Source: Lutibacter citreus
Lineage (GTDB): Bacteria > Bacteroidota > Bacteroidia > Flavobacteriales > Flavobacteriaceae
Reading direction: 5' to 3'
Length of the DNA stretch: 64,000 nt
Assembly (NCBI RefSeq): GCF_003260195.1
Contig: NZ_QEIH01000005.1
Location: 372,001-436,000 of the forward strand
In this document: piece after piece, positions 15,844 to 24,961 of the stretch
How positions within the stretch are numbered: position 1 is the first letter of the stretch
How the letters are laid out: every line of letters begins with the position of its first letter
Notes under the pieces: generated by a model
The model's input: the letters and a program-made list of their open reading frames with translations, nothing else
Told to the model about the DNA's origin: nothing
Database searches by the model: none
Made by a program: the position numbers and the translations under genes

Positions 15844-16365
15844 TTATTTTTTAATTAATTGGTAAAGGATTTCATCTTTATAGGTTGAATTAGAGAATAT
15901 CCAATCTTTTTTTACACCTACTGGTTTGAAATTAAATTTTTCAAAAAGGGTTATGCTCGTTTTATTTTCAGAAGTAATATTAGCAAATATTTGATGAACA
16001 TTTAAATACACAAAAGCATAGTCAATTATTAGTTCTAAAGCTTCTTTACCAAACCCGTGGTTTTGATAATTAGGTAAAATTAAAATTCCTATACCAACTC
16101 TTTTATGCTGAGGGTCAAAGTCAAACAAATCAATCATGCCTACAGAATTGCTATCAGTATCACAAATTACAAAACGTAATTGTTTGGCTTCATAAATATC
16201 TTGATGTGCATTTTCTAAATATCTTTTCAGAATATATCTAGAAAATGGTGCTTGAGTACTGCTAACTTCCCAAAAGTCCTCATTATTTTCAGTTGAAAAT
16301 AAGAAGTCAATATCTTCGGGCTCTAGAGCTCTTAAAACAATATTTTCACCAACTAGTATAGACAT
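15844..16365 (-). CDS. GNAT acetyltransferase, RimJ/RimL type
   Basis: A 173-residue cytoplasmic acetyltransferase. It begins VGENIVLRALEPEDIDFLF, as in RimJ/RimL-like or spermidine acetyltransferase-like enzymes, has motif A as VGIGILILPNYQNHGFGKEALELII (~90-115) and ends NFKPVGVKKDWIFSN...YKDEILYQL, typical of this subgroup. Substrate unknown. Its ATG overlaps the dapF stop by one base (TAATG), so translation is probably coupled; the same gene order is common in related bacteria as far as I know. Confidence 0.85.
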   Translation of the reverse strand: MSILVGENIVLRALEPEDIDFLFSTENNEDFWEVSSTQAPFSRYILKRYLENAHQDIYEAKQLRFVICDTDSNSVGMIDLFDFDPQHKRVGIGILILPNYQNHGFGKEALELIIDYAFVYLNVHQIFANITSENKTSITLFEKFNFKPVGVKKDWIFSNSTYKDEILYQLIKK

Positions 16366-17144
16366 TAAATATTGATTTCCGCTTCAAAAACAAATTTTGC
16401 AGGTCCTGTTAAATAGACATTTGTATAAGTGTTTTCATTTACATCAAATGAAACCTCTAAATTTCCACCTAATACTTCAAGTTTTATTTGATTATTAGTT
16501 GTTATGTTTGTTTTGTGAGCTGCAATTGCAACTGCCGTTACTCCAGTTCCACAAGCTAACGTTTCATCTTCAACACCTCTTTCATAAGTTCTAACTTTAA
16601 AAGAATTTGAATTAGTTTTTTCAGCAAAATTTACATTTGTCCCTTCCTTAAAATAAGGAGCACCATATCTTATTTGAGCGCCTAATTCTTTTACATTAAT
16701 ATTAGAAACGTTATCACAAAAACTAATGTGGTGTGGTGAACCTGTATTTAAAAATGAATATTCTTCTGATACTTGAATGGTGTTTACATCAATCATTTTT
16801 AAACTTACAATGCCGTTTTTAATTGTTGCGTGATGTAATCCATCAATAGCATCAAATGTGGTATTCTCGTCTATGATATTAAGCTGTTTTGCAAAAGCAA
16901 CTAAGCATCGTCCGCCGTTACCACACATACTACCTTCATTCCCGTCAGCATTAAAGTATACCATCGTAAAATCTTCTTTTTTAGAAGGTTCTAATAAAAT
17001 TAAGCCATCAGCTCCTACACCAAAACGTCTATCACATAAACTATTTATAAGATTTACGTTCTCTTTTGGAAATGACAAATCTCTATTATCAATCATGATA
17101 AAATCATTTCCTGTTCCCTGGTATTTATAAAAATGTACATTCAT
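16365..17144 (-). CDS. dapF: Diaminopimelate epimerase
   Basis: A 259-residue cytoplasmic enzyme converting LL- to meso-diaminopimelate for lysine and peptidoglycan. The two catalytic cysteines are seen in MCGNGGRC (~residues 72-79) and LACGTGVTAVA (~197-207); the N-terminus FYKYQGTGNDFIMIDNR and the GAPYFKEGTNVNF block are family hallmarks. First gene of a three-gene minus-strand operon with an acetyltransferase and mltG. The start codon follows a TACATTTG -7 element by five bases, so the message may be leaderless. Confidence 0.96.
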   Translation of the reverse strand: MNVHFYKYQGTGNDFIMIDNRDLSFPKENVNLINSLCDRRFGVGADGLILLEPSKKEDFTMVYFNADGNEGSMCGNGGRCLVAFAKQLNIIDENTTFDAIDGLHHATIKNGIVSLKMIDVNTIQVSEEYSFLNTGSPHHISFCDNVSNINVKELGAQIRYGAPYFKEGTNVNFAEKTNSNSFKVRTYERGVEDETLACGTGVTAVAIAAHKTNITTNNQIKLEVLGGNLEVSFDVNENTYTNVYLTGPAKFVFEAEINI

Positions 17145-17149
17145 TGTTG

Positions 17150-17157
17150 CAAATGTA
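17150..17157 (-). promoter_or_regulatory. -7 element (TACATTTG on minus) for dapF
   Basis: Plus-strand CAAATGTA reads TACATTTG on the minus strand and ends five bases before the dapF ATG, so the expected start of transcription coincides with the start codon. Confidence 0.5.
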
Positions 17158-17252
17158 ATAAATTCAACTAAATTATTTTAGGTAAATTATTAAGAGAAAT
17201 CTATTGGTGTTAAAATCAGTTAAATGAGCGTTAACAAAGAGTTAAAGCAGTT

Positions 17253-17280
17253 TTGTGAATAGAATAATTCTTTAATTTTG
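17253..17280 (+). promoter_or_regulatory. Bacteroidota promoter for the Do-type protease gene
   Basis: TTG (17253-17255) and TAATTTTG (17273-17280) are 17 bases apart, matching TTG-N17-TAnnTTTG. The ATG at 17309 lies 28 bases further on. It also shows that the in-frame GTG at 17282 is too close to the start of transcription. Confidence 0.65.
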
Positions 17281-17308
17281 AGTGTTAATTTATAAAAAAA
17301 CCATAACA

Positions 17309-18718
17309 ATGAAAAAAATATTAAGTATTGTGCTGTTTTCGGCACTGGGTGGAGCTTTAACTTTAGGGTCTTATAAATTATTTATAGAAAAACCTCAAGT
17401 TGTATTAGAAAATACTATGGAAACAAGTCCGGTTACTGTAGCAACTAATTTCACAAATACAAGGGCAACATCAATTGAAAATACGGATTTCACTGTCGCT
17501 GCAGAAAAAACTTTAAATGCAGTTGTTCACGTAAAGAACACTTCTTATAAAACTGTAAGAGATCCTTTTGCAGAGTTATTTTACGGGCAGGGGAGTGGAG
17601 CTAAAAAATATTCACAGGTAGGAACAGGAAGTGGAGTAATTTTCTCTTCAGATGGATATATAATTACAAATAATCATGTTATTAAAGGAGCTACAGATAT
17701 TGAAGTAACTTTAAATGATAAAAAAGTGTACAAAGCTAAATTGGTAGGTTCAGATTCTAATAATGATATTGCATTGTTAAAAATTGATGAAGATGATTTA
17801 TCATATATAACTTTTGCAAATTCAGATAATGTAAAAGTAGGTGAATGGGTATTAGCTGTTGGAAATCCTTATAATTTAACTTCAACAGTAACAGCTGGGA
17901 TTATAAGTGCAAAGGGTCGTGATTTAAAAGGAAATGGAAATATTACAGATTCTTTTCTACAAACAGATGCAGCCGTTAATCCAGGAAATAGTGGTGGAGC
18001 ACTTGTTAATTCAAAAGGAGAATTAATTGGTATAAATACTGCAATTTCTTCAACTACGGGATCATTTGTGGGGTATTCTTTTGCAGTACCTTCAAATATA
18101 GCTAAAAAGGTTATTGAAGATTTAATGGAATTTGGAAATGTTCAAAAAGCAATTTTAGGTGTTCAAGGAGGAGAGTTAAATGGTAAAGTTGCTGAGAATT
18201 TAGATATTGATTTAGCTGAAGGATTCTATATATCAAGCGTAATTGAAGAGTCTGGAGCAGAGAAAGCAGGCTTAAAGAAAGATGATATTATAATTAAAGC
18301 AAATGATGTGAAAATTACTTCATATGCAGATTTAACAGGTTTTTTAAACACAAAAAGACCGGGAGATTCAATTAAGGTAACTTTTGTGAGAGATGGAGCG
18401 GAGAAGAGTACTAATGTAGTTTTAAGTAAAAACGAAATGAGCAAGGTATCTTCTTTAGGTTTAGAATTGAAAAATTTAAATAAAAAAGAATTAAATAAGT
18501 TAGATATTGAAAATGGAGTGAAAATTTCTGATATTACAAATAAAGAGTTATTGTATTATGGAGTTGAAAAAGGATTTGTAATTATAGCTATAAATGGAGA
18601 AAAAGTTCATACTGTTGATGATGTAAATGATATGATTACTGGGAAATCTGATGGTGATGTTTTAAGAATTGAAATGTTAAATAATGATGGAGAATTAGAA
18701 CGCTATATTTTTAGATAA
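17309..18718 (+). CDS. degP: Do/DegP family periplasmic serine protease
   Basis: A 469-residue trypsin-like protease and chaperone acting on misfolded envelope proteins. N-terminal hydrophobic segment 1-22 (signal or anchor). Catalytic triad: His in YIITNNHVIKG (~residue 122), Asp in NNDIALLKI (~152), Ser in NPGNSGGALVN (~228). Two PDZ regions follow, near 270-355 (GAEKAGLKKDDIIIKAND) and 380-465, the second short. Length matches DegP/DegQ. Start chosen at ATG 17309 since the GTG at 17282 lies just after the promoter. Single-gene transcript ending in a strong terminator. Confidence 0.93.
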   Translation: MKKILSIVLFSALGGALTLGSYKLFIEKPQVVLENTMETSPVTVATNFTNTRATSIENTDFTVAAEKTLNAVVHVKNTSYKTVRDPFAELFYGQGSGAKKYSQVGTGSGVIFSSDGYIITNNHVIKGATDIEVTLNDKKVYKAKLVGSDSNNDIALLKIDEDDLSYITFANSDNVKVGEWVLAVGNPYNLTSTVTAGIISAKGRDLKGNGNITDSFLQTDAAVNPGNSGGALVNSKGELIGINTAISSTTGSFVGYSFAVPSNIAKKVIEDLMEFGNVQKAILGVQGGELNGKVAENLDIDLAEGFYISSVIEESGAEKAGLKKDDIIIKANDVKITSYADLTGFLNTKRPGDSIKVTFVRDGAEKSTNVVLSKNEMSKVSSLGLELKNLNKKELNKLDIENGVKISDITNKELLYYGVEKGFVIIAINGEKVHTVDDVNDMITGKSDGDVLRIEMLNNDGELERYIFR

Positions 18719-18752
18719 ATCATAATTTATAATACACTACGTTTATTAAAAT

Positions 18753-18790
18753 AAAATAACTCAGGATTGAATTCAATCCTGAGTTATTTT
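18753..18790. terminator. Bidirectional terminator between degP and the C1 peptidase gene
   Basis: A perfect palindrome: AAAATAACTCAGGATTGAA (18753-18771) with its complement at 18772-18790, followed by T-rich sequence on the plus strand and A-rich on the other. Serves two convergent genes. Confidence 0.85.
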
Positions 18791-18821
18791 TATTCAGACA
18801 TTTTATGTGATAATTTAGAAG

Positions 18822-19979
18822 TTAAATATTTAACTCTTTTTTTAAACTCTTTTTTAATCCATTTTTATGAACAAATATTGAGATGGTTTTTAACTTAAAG
18901 AAGGCTTTACTCATATAAACATAACCATTGTTCCCAATGCGTTCACTATTACCTCCCCAAGAGTTTTTAACCTTATAGTATTCATTCCCTTTTTGATCTT
19001 TTACCATACCAACAATATGCATTAAATGGTCATCTGTAGTATTATAATTTTCAAATTCATGTTGTCTAAACTCCGGAGTAATTTCTTTTTCTTTTACAAT
19101 ATAAGTCAATCCTTTTTTATTGTTTTCTGGATTATTTGGAATTATAGCAATACCATTTTTTGGAGAAAATGTTTTTTCTGATACATCACAATCTAAAGCA
19201 ATAGTAAATCCTTTTTTTAGAGCTCTATCAGTAATTGATACCAATTCATTTAAAGGGATATTGTAAAACATTCCGTTTGAAAAATTATCAGGAATATTTA
19301 GAATAAAGCTACTATTATATGGTTGGTGTAAAAAAGAAGTTAACGTAACATAATCAGTTGTTTTTACTTTAGTTTTTTTAAGGAATGATTCAGGGGTATA
19401 AGTAATACCATTGTAAACAAAAGATTTAGGTACGTTTCCTAAGTGGCTATTTAAAATAGAATCTACAGATGATTTCCAATCAGGGTATTTAGAATTACTA
19501 CCATTTTTTATGTAAGCATCTAACACCTCTTTTATTGCAGGTACAATTAAAGAATGGTCATATTTTGTTGCATTATTTTTTAAACCTGTAAAAGCATTTT
19601 GAGGAACTAAACCATAATTTTTAACAGAATTAAGAACATCATGAGCTAAACCTCCTTCGCTAAATTGAATTTTTCCTTGGCGCATTACATAATCCCAAGC
19701 TTTTGTTGGGTAGGTTTGTCTTACAGTATACATTTCTGAAAGATCAATTAATTCACCTGTGTTTCTAAAAATTTCAGATTCTAGAAAGGATGAACCAGAA
19801 AAACTCCAGCAAGTTCCCGTATTTCCTTGGCTTTTTACGGCAGATGCTTCAATATCTACAACAGTAGTAAAATTATATTTTTGTGCTGATGGTAAATTTA
19901 CAGTTACTGCATTGTCTTCTTGAGCGTAAAATAAAAATGAGTTTAAAAATAAAGCGAGTGTTAAAATAGTATTTTTCAT
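18822..19979 (-). CDS. C1 family cysteine peptidase (bleomycin hydrolase/PepC-like), exported
   Basis: A 385-residue papain-like peptidase with signal peptide (residues 1-19, ending FYAQE). Catalytic Cys is in GNTGTCWSFSG (~residues 53-63), catalytic His in DDHLMHIVGM and Asn in VKNSWGGN, the order and spacing of aminopeptidase C/bleomycin hydrolase; SEMYTVRQTYPTKAW after the Cys is also typical of that subgroup. An exported version of a usually cytoplasmic family. Its ATG overlaps the esterase-like gene's stop by one base (TAATG). Last gene of a three-gene unit. Confidence 0.87.
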   Translation of the reverse strand: MKNTILTLALFLNSFLFYAQEDNAVTVNLPSAQKYNFTTVVDIEASAVKSQGNTGTCWSFSGSSFLESEIFRNTGELIDLSEMYTVRQTYPTKAWDYVMRQGKIQFSEGGLAHDVLNSVKNYGLVPQNAFTGLKNNATKYDHSLIVPAIKEVLDAYIKNGSNSKYPDWKSSVDSILNSHLGNVPKSFVYNGITYTPESFLKKTKVKTTDYVTLTSFLHQPYNSSFILNIPDNFSNGMFYNIPLNELVSITDRALKKGFTIALDCDVSEKTFSPKNGIAIIPNNPENNKKGLTYIVKEKEITPEFRQHEFENYNTTDDHLMHIVGMVKDQKGNEYYKVKNSWGGNSERIGNNGYVYMSKAFFKLKTISIFVHKNGLKKSLKKELNI

Positions 19980-21172
19980 TAGTTTTCGTTTGGGGTTTCT
20001 TCAATATAAGTACCATCTCTTTTTTGCAGTACTCTTTCAATGTTTTCGTAATAGCCATCAGAATTTGGATCTCCTTTATGAAGTTTCATATATCCACTTT
20101 TAAAATAACGTAAGGCCATTTTATATTTTTTACCTGTTTCATAATATCTACCAATATAATAGTCTCCAATGGGAGAATCTGGATGGAGTCTATTAATCAT
20201 TTCTCCAAAACTTTTTAGATAATCACCATTTTCTTTATCTAAAATAATAGATTCTATTACAAATATATCCTTTTCTCTAATTTTTAAATTACTTCCGAAC
20301 AAGTAATCTATTTCAACATATTTTTTTTCTAAATAAGCAATTGCATCGGCAGGGGAAAGGTCTTTAATGTTCTGATCAAATTCTTCTTTTGAAATAGAAG
20401 AGTACATTTCAAAAATAAATGCCAAGGCTCCGGGTATTGATTTTCCAATAGATTCTGTTTTAGTTGAGTTTTCAAATTTTTCGTATTTGTATCTGAAATT
20501 TTTATTATTTAAAGAATCTAACAAAGAGTTTGCATCATCAATAATGGTACTGTATTTTTTAGGATTGTATTCTCCATTACTTAAATAATAGTAAAAATTT
20601 TCATTTTTTATTGAATTTGCTTTTCTGTTAAGCATTAACGGAATATCCAATCCATAATATGGGTTTATATTTATGAAAGCATTAAAAGTAGGATACTCTT
20701 CAATAAAAAAGTAATTTGTGTAATTAGCTGTTAAGGTATTACCAACAATGGTTTTAAAAGGAGATATTCTATAATTTTCTTCTAAATAATCCATTAATTC
20801 AAGTTTAATAAACTGATAAAAGGCTTCTCCATCACTTGTTGGTAAGCTATTTTCATCATTGTATGAGCAATCTTCATAGCGTTCGTTATTTTGGTTTTGA
20901 TTTATCCCAACAATTATTTGCTCAGGTGCGTTGTCCTTGGCTGAAAAAAGGATTGAATTACCAACATAAAGATTAAATAAAAGTTCTGCATCCATTACAA
21001 TTGTTAGCGGATACATTTCCGATCCTTCACTAGAATAACCAGGTGGAACATATATTTTTAAAGATCGTTCAGTTTGCAGTATTTCAGAATTAATTTTTCG
21101 CGTTTTAATATTCTGAGAGAATACTTGAGTTGAAATAAATACAAATAGAGATACTAAAATAAAATTTTTCAT
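19979..21172 (-). CDS. Exported esterase-like alpha/beta-hydrolase (enterochelin esterase-type)
   Basis: A 397-residue secreted protein, signal peptide 1-19 (TQVFSQN). Residues ~25-260 resemble the esterase D/IroE-like fold: RSLKIYVPPGYSSEGSEMYPLTIVMDAELLF, and QIIVGINQNQNNERYEDC as in putative hydrolases. The usual nucleophile elbow GxSxGG is replaced by VGNTLTANY, with no Ser, so it may be catalytically dead or use Thr. The C-terminal ~120 residues hold a TPR-like region (YYIGRYYETGKKYKMALRYFKSGY). Middle gene of the operon with the barrel fusion and the C1 peptidase. Confidence 0.7.
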   Translation of the reverse strand: MKNFILVSLFVFISTQVFSQNIKTRKINSEILQTERSLKIYVPPGYSSEGSEMYPLTIVMDAELLFNLYVGNSILFSAKDNAPEQIIVGINQNQNNERYEDCSYNDENSLPTSDGEAFYQFIKLELMDYLEENYRISPFKTIVGNTLTANYTNYFFIEEYPTFNAFININPYYGLDIPLMLNRKANSIKNENFYYYLSNGEYNPKKYSTIIDDANSLLDSLNNKNFRYKYEKFENSTKTESIGKSIPGALAFIFEMYSSISKEEFDQNIKDLSPADAIAYLEKKYVEIDYLFGSNLKIREKDIFVIESIILDKENGDYLKSFGEMINRLHPDSPIGDYYIGRYYETGKKYKMALRYFKSGYMKLHKGDPNSDGYYENIERVLQKRDGTYIEETPNEN

Positions 21173-21190
21173 AAATTAATTTTCAAGTTT

Positions 21191-24100
21191 TTAAAAACCA
21201 AAGCCCAAACCAAATTTAAAATAAGGACCTTCAGTAGAGTTAAATACACCTATATTAAGGTTAATCATATCAGCGCCAACCATCCATAAGCCGCCACCAT
21301 ATGAAGTTTTCCAATCATTAGATTTTTCATTATCTAACCATACTCTTCCATAATCAAAGCCACCATAAAAACCAAGTTGAAGAGGTACTAATTCGGTTTT
21401 TACTTTTCTTAAATCAAATCTTAAATCAGTATTTTGATAAAAAGATTGATTACCAATAAATCGTTGATTTCTATATCCTCTTAAGCCATCATTTCCTCCA
21501 ATACTTGCCGCATTATAAAACTCAAAAGTATCACCAATTATTATGTTACTTTTTAGTTTAGTTGCTAAAACAAGTTTTCCGCTAGGAATTAATTTATAAT
21601 TAAAGCTTAAAGAGGGGGTAATATATCCATTATTTTCTTTAGAATTGTTGATGTTTGTTTTCCATCCTGCTTTTAGAGAAATACTCATTCCTAAGGTTGA
21701 AAATGCTTTATTATTGCTGTTTTCAAAAAGATAGGAAGTGTACAATCCTGCATATGTTTTATGTTGTTCAATAAAATTAGGTATTATATTAATGTATCTA
21801 TTTTTGGTGTTTTCAGGTTCAATATCTTTAATTGAAGCTCCTATTTTAATTTGAGCTCCCATTCTACCTGTCCATTTGGCAGACATTTTTATTTCTTTTT
21901 GACTGATTTTTACACGGTGGTAATTATCATTAAAAATTTCTTCATAATTTATAGTTTCATTTCCAAAGCCATAATGATTAATACTAAAGTTAGGACTTGT
22001 GAACCGAGATTCGAACAATAAGTTCCAATTTTTAAATACGTTTGCAATTTCAACATTGTAATTTAGATCAAACCCACTTGTTGCAAAGTAATATTGAGCA
22101 TTTAAGGTGTGTTGTTGTGTAAACGGATTTCGATCAAAACCATACACGGTATAAATATTGTTAATTCCAATTTTAAATCCATCATCTGGATTTGAACCTA
22201 TAGAAGGAATTAGTTGATTTTGACTGTATTTAATTTTTTTATAATCGTAAATATTCGTTTTATAGTTGTTTGTTAATCGTTGTTTTGCGTTATTAATTTT
22301 AAACGTATTTTGTTTTGATTTGTAATCGTAAATTGTTATACGTTTTCCATTTTTTATTTGGTAAACATCATTGTTTTGACCGCCAACAATTTTTATTGGT
22401 ATTAAATTGTTTTTAACTCCAGTAGCAATAAAAGTATCTTCATCATCAAGACCATAAATCCAAATTTCGTTAGTTTCTTTTTTGAAATAATCTTTTTCAA
22501 ATGTTTTAGTGCCTTTTTCTCCTTTTTTAATATTAAAAATTTTAACGTTTGTTACTCCATTTTCAAGTCTTGTTATTTCAAACCAATTATCCTTGTCATT
22601 TCCTTTAACAACAGCATACTTAGAAAAGTATTTATAATATGTCTTTGCTGTTTTTTTAAGGTTTTTTAAACGTCCTTTTAATTTTGTTTTAATTTCAGTT
22701 GTTGTTTTGCCAATAACCTCAGGTGGCATTTGATTTATGGCATTATTAATAACTTCATCAGTAATATTTTTTTGAATATACTCAGCTTCTTTAAGCCAAT
22801 CTTTATAGGTAGATTTGTTAATAAGTGAAATATCTAATGGATAAGGTTCTAAATTAAACCACTTTACATTTCGTATTTCACTATCATACACCTGCATTAA
22901 TTTTAATGCAGGAATAGCTCTGGTTAAAAAGCCTAAAATTAATCCATCATTTTTAGAGAATGCCTGATCTCTATCTCTAGGAACTGGTTTGTAAATAGTT
23001 TTTTTACCATCTTTAAATTCAGCCCAACGCCATTGATCTTCATGTCTGTCCCAATCACCAATTACCATATCAAATAAGCGGGCTCTTATATATGTTTTTT
23101 CATCAACACTATTATCGTCAGATTTTCTTAATTCTTTAAGTAAGTCATCAGTACTTATTAAATCTTTAGAATACCCAAAACTTGCTAAATCACTATGCCC
23201 TTTAGTTGTTCTTTCTTCAATCATATATAACTCGTTTCCAAACTCATTATTAAATTGTTTTAAGGCATTTTGCTTTGGAATATAATATAATTTAGGGTTG
23301 GTATGGTAAATATCAATGGCATCTGCTAAAGTACCAATGGTAAAAGGAGCGTAAGGATGTGCAGCTGTGTAAATATCCAACAATAAACTTTCGGCATAAG
23401 TATCATCAAACTGACCTTCAATATATTGGTTTTTAAATGCAACGGCTTGCATGTATTGTGTTGCGCTTTTTCTTAAGGCTCTCATTACATATTCCTTTCC
23501 ATTTTTATCTTCTAAACGTATTGATCTGGATTGGTTTCCTCCTCCTTTTCGAGTTGGTGTTAAGCCTCCCATTAATGTATCTAAGTTAACCGTTTTTGCA
23601 GAAATTTTTGAACCATAATAATTTCGGTAATGATCTCCCCAAAAGAATTTGTGAACGGCACTTTTATTAATTTCTTTTGTTGTGTAAATTGAAGAATTAA
23701 TAGTATCTGAAAATTGTTTTGGGTAATTTATAAATTCAGTGTCCTCTGAAGGAGGGAAAATTTCAGTTTTGTAGATTATTTCTTGTTTGTTGTTATTTAC
23801 GGCATAAAATAAAACTTGTGAAGCGCCATTTTTATACTTTACTAATTTAGCATATCCTTTTCCTCCGTAAGAAAATAAACCACCATTTATAGTTCTAGCA
23901 GCATTTATTTTAGAGCCACTACCACTTATAATTTGTGGTTTTCCGTCTTTTTTAATATACTGTAAGTTATGATCATGCCCAGATATAAAAATAGTTTTTG
24001 AGGCTTTTTGAGATATAGTAACCAACCGTTTTTTTAATTCTTGATAAATAGGATTGTTTATGTCTTGAGGTGAAATACCACTCGTTTTTCTTATAACGTT

Positions 24101-24889
24101 TATTAAAGAACCTATTATAGGTAATACTATTTTGTTATTTATTGGGTACAAGTGTTTTTTTATAGAATATTGTCCGCCATGTGCCCCATTTGTAAACATT
24201 GGATGGTGTAAAGCAATTAAAACAGTTTTTGATTCATTTTTTTTAATTAAACTTTCAAATTCATCAAAAAAGGCAGCTCTAGATTTAATATCACAATCAT
24301 CGTTTATTGTAGGGTTTTTGTCCCAATCTTCTAAATACCATTGAGAATCAACAATTATTAGAACTGTTTCATCAGATATTTCTACTTTTTTTAAGGGACA
24401 TCCATCTTTTGGAAGAAACGTATTTTTGCCAAGATGCTTAGTTATGTACTCTTCTTGTCGTTTTAATCCTTTAATTCCATTTGAATAATAATCATGATTA
24501 CCAGGGATAAAAATTGTATTTCCTTTATAATTTTTAACTAAATCAAATTGAACATTTAATCTGTGTTCTGCTAACTCTCTATTAGGGTTGTCTTTTTTTA
24601 CAAGCCCATTTGGGTATAAATTATCTCCTAAAAATAATACAGTTGAGTTTTTAGAAGCTTCATTTAATTCATTTTTAAGAATGTGTAGATGAGAAAGTTG
24701 TTCATTAAAACTAACATTACCAGCATCACCAATTAAATAAAAAGTATGTTCAATATCTGAAGAATAAGAAGGGGTGTTGGAACTCCAATTTATTTCATTT
24801 TTATTATACTGTGCATCATAGGTAGCGCACCCATATAACAAGATAAATAATGTTAAAATTGAAAGTTTATCAATAAAATATCGACTCAT
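21191..24889 (-). CDS. Metallophosphoesterase fused to BamA/TamA-like outer-membrane barrel
   Basis: A 1232-residue lipoprotein (lipobox LLYGC near residue 20). Residues ~50-330 are a calcineurin-like metallophosphoesterase with all metal-binding blocks: YLIGDAGN, FLGDNLYPNG, IPGNHDYYSNG, IALHHPMF and SGHDHNLQ. Residues ~400-760 are a linker, with a kinase-like-looking segment (VMRALRKSATQYMQ, RDRDQAFSKNDG). The last ~350 residues are beta-strand-rich and end SFTYS-like strands with terminal Phe (GLGFGF), including SLGGNDGLRGYRNQRFIG, the L6 RGF/Y-type motif of Omp85 proteins. Likely surface or periplasmic phosphatase tethered to a barrel; substrate unknown. First gene of a three-gene unit. 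Confidence 0.83.
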   Translation of the reverse strand: MSRYFIDKLSILTLFILLYGCATYDAQYNKNEINWSSNTPSYSSDIEHTFYLIGDAGNVSFNEQLSHLHILKNELNEASKNSTVLFLGDNLYPNGLVKKDNPNRELAEHRLNVQFDLVKNYKGNTIFIPGNHDYYSNGIKGLKRQEEYITKHLGKNTFLPKDGCPLKKVEISDETVLIIVDSQWYLEDWDKNPTINDDCDIKSRAAFFDEFESLIKKNESKTVLIALHHPMFTNGAHGGQYSIKKHLYPINNKIVLPIIGSLINVIRKTSGISPQDINNPIYQELKKRLVTISQKASKTIFISGHDHNLQYIKKDGKPQIISGSGSKINAARTINGGLFSYGGKGYAKLVKYKNGASQVLFYAVNNNKQEIIYKTEIFPPSEDTEFINYPKQFSDTINSSIYTTKEINKSAVHKFFWGDHYRNYYGSKISAKTVNLDTLMGGLTPTRKGGGNQSRSIRLEDKNGKEYVMRALRKSATQYMQAVAFKNQYIEGQFDDTYAESLLLDIYTAAHPYAPFTIGTLADAIDIYHTNPKLYYIPKQNALKQFNNEFGNELYMIEERTTKGHSDLASFGYSKDLISTDDLLKELRKSDDNSVDEKTYIRARLFDMVIGDWDRHEDQWRWAEFKDGKKTIYKPVPRDRDQAFSKNDGLILGFLTRAIPALKLMQVYDSEIRNVKWFNLEPYPLDISLINKSTYKDWLKEAEYIQKNITDEVINNAINQMPPEVIGKTTTEIKTKLKGRLKNLKKTAKTYYKYFSKYAVVKGNDKDNWFEITRLENGVTNVKIFNIKKGEKGTKTFEKDYFKKETNEIWIYGLDDEDTFIATGVKNNLIPIKIVGGQNNDVYQIKNGKRITIYDYKSKQNTFKINNAKQRLTNNYKTNIYDYKKIKYSQNQLIPSIGSNPDDGFKIGINNIYTVYGFDRNPFTQQHTLNAQYYFATSGFDLNYNVEIANVFKNWNLLFESRFTSPNFSINHYGFGNETINYEEIFNDNYHRVKISQKEIKMSAKWTGRMGAQIKIGASIKDIEPENTKNRYINIIPNFIEQHKTYAGLYTSYLFENSNNKAFSTLGMSISLKAGWKTNINNSKENNGYITPSLSFNYKLIPSGKLVLATKLKSNIIIGDTFEFYNAASIGGNDGLRGYRNQRFIGNQSFYQNTDLRFDLRKVKTELVPLQLGFYGGFDYGRVWLDNEKSNDWKTSYGGGLWMVGADMINLNIGVFNSTEGPYFKFGLGFGF

Positions 24890-24914
24890 GTTTTACTATT
24901 CATTTAAAAAATTT

Positions 24915-24940
24915 AAAAGTACATAAAATTATGTACTTTT
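24915..24940. promoter_or_regulatory. Perfect 12-bp palindrome in the divergent region (operator candidate)
   Basis: AAAAGTACATAA (24915-24926) is followed by two bases and its exact complement TTATGTACTTTT (24929-24940). It lies between two divergent genes, 9 bases before the -7 element of the HD-PycTM gene, so a repressor or activator site fits better than a terminator. Confidence 0.55.
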
Positions 24941-24949
24941 GAATAATAC

Positions 24950-24957
24950 TATTTTTG
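24950..24957 (+). promoter_or_regulatory. -7 element (TATTTTTG) for the HD-PycTM gene
   Basis: TATTTTTG matches TAnnTTTG and ends four bases before ATG 24962, so the message would be leaderless or nearly so. The palindrome at 24915-24940 occupies the -33 region. Confidence 0.5.
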
Positions 24958-24961
24958 AAAT

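Noticed and set aside
16858..17130. 90-codon plus-strand frame opposite dapF
   Set aside because: Shadow of dapF; no start signals and no recognisable domain.
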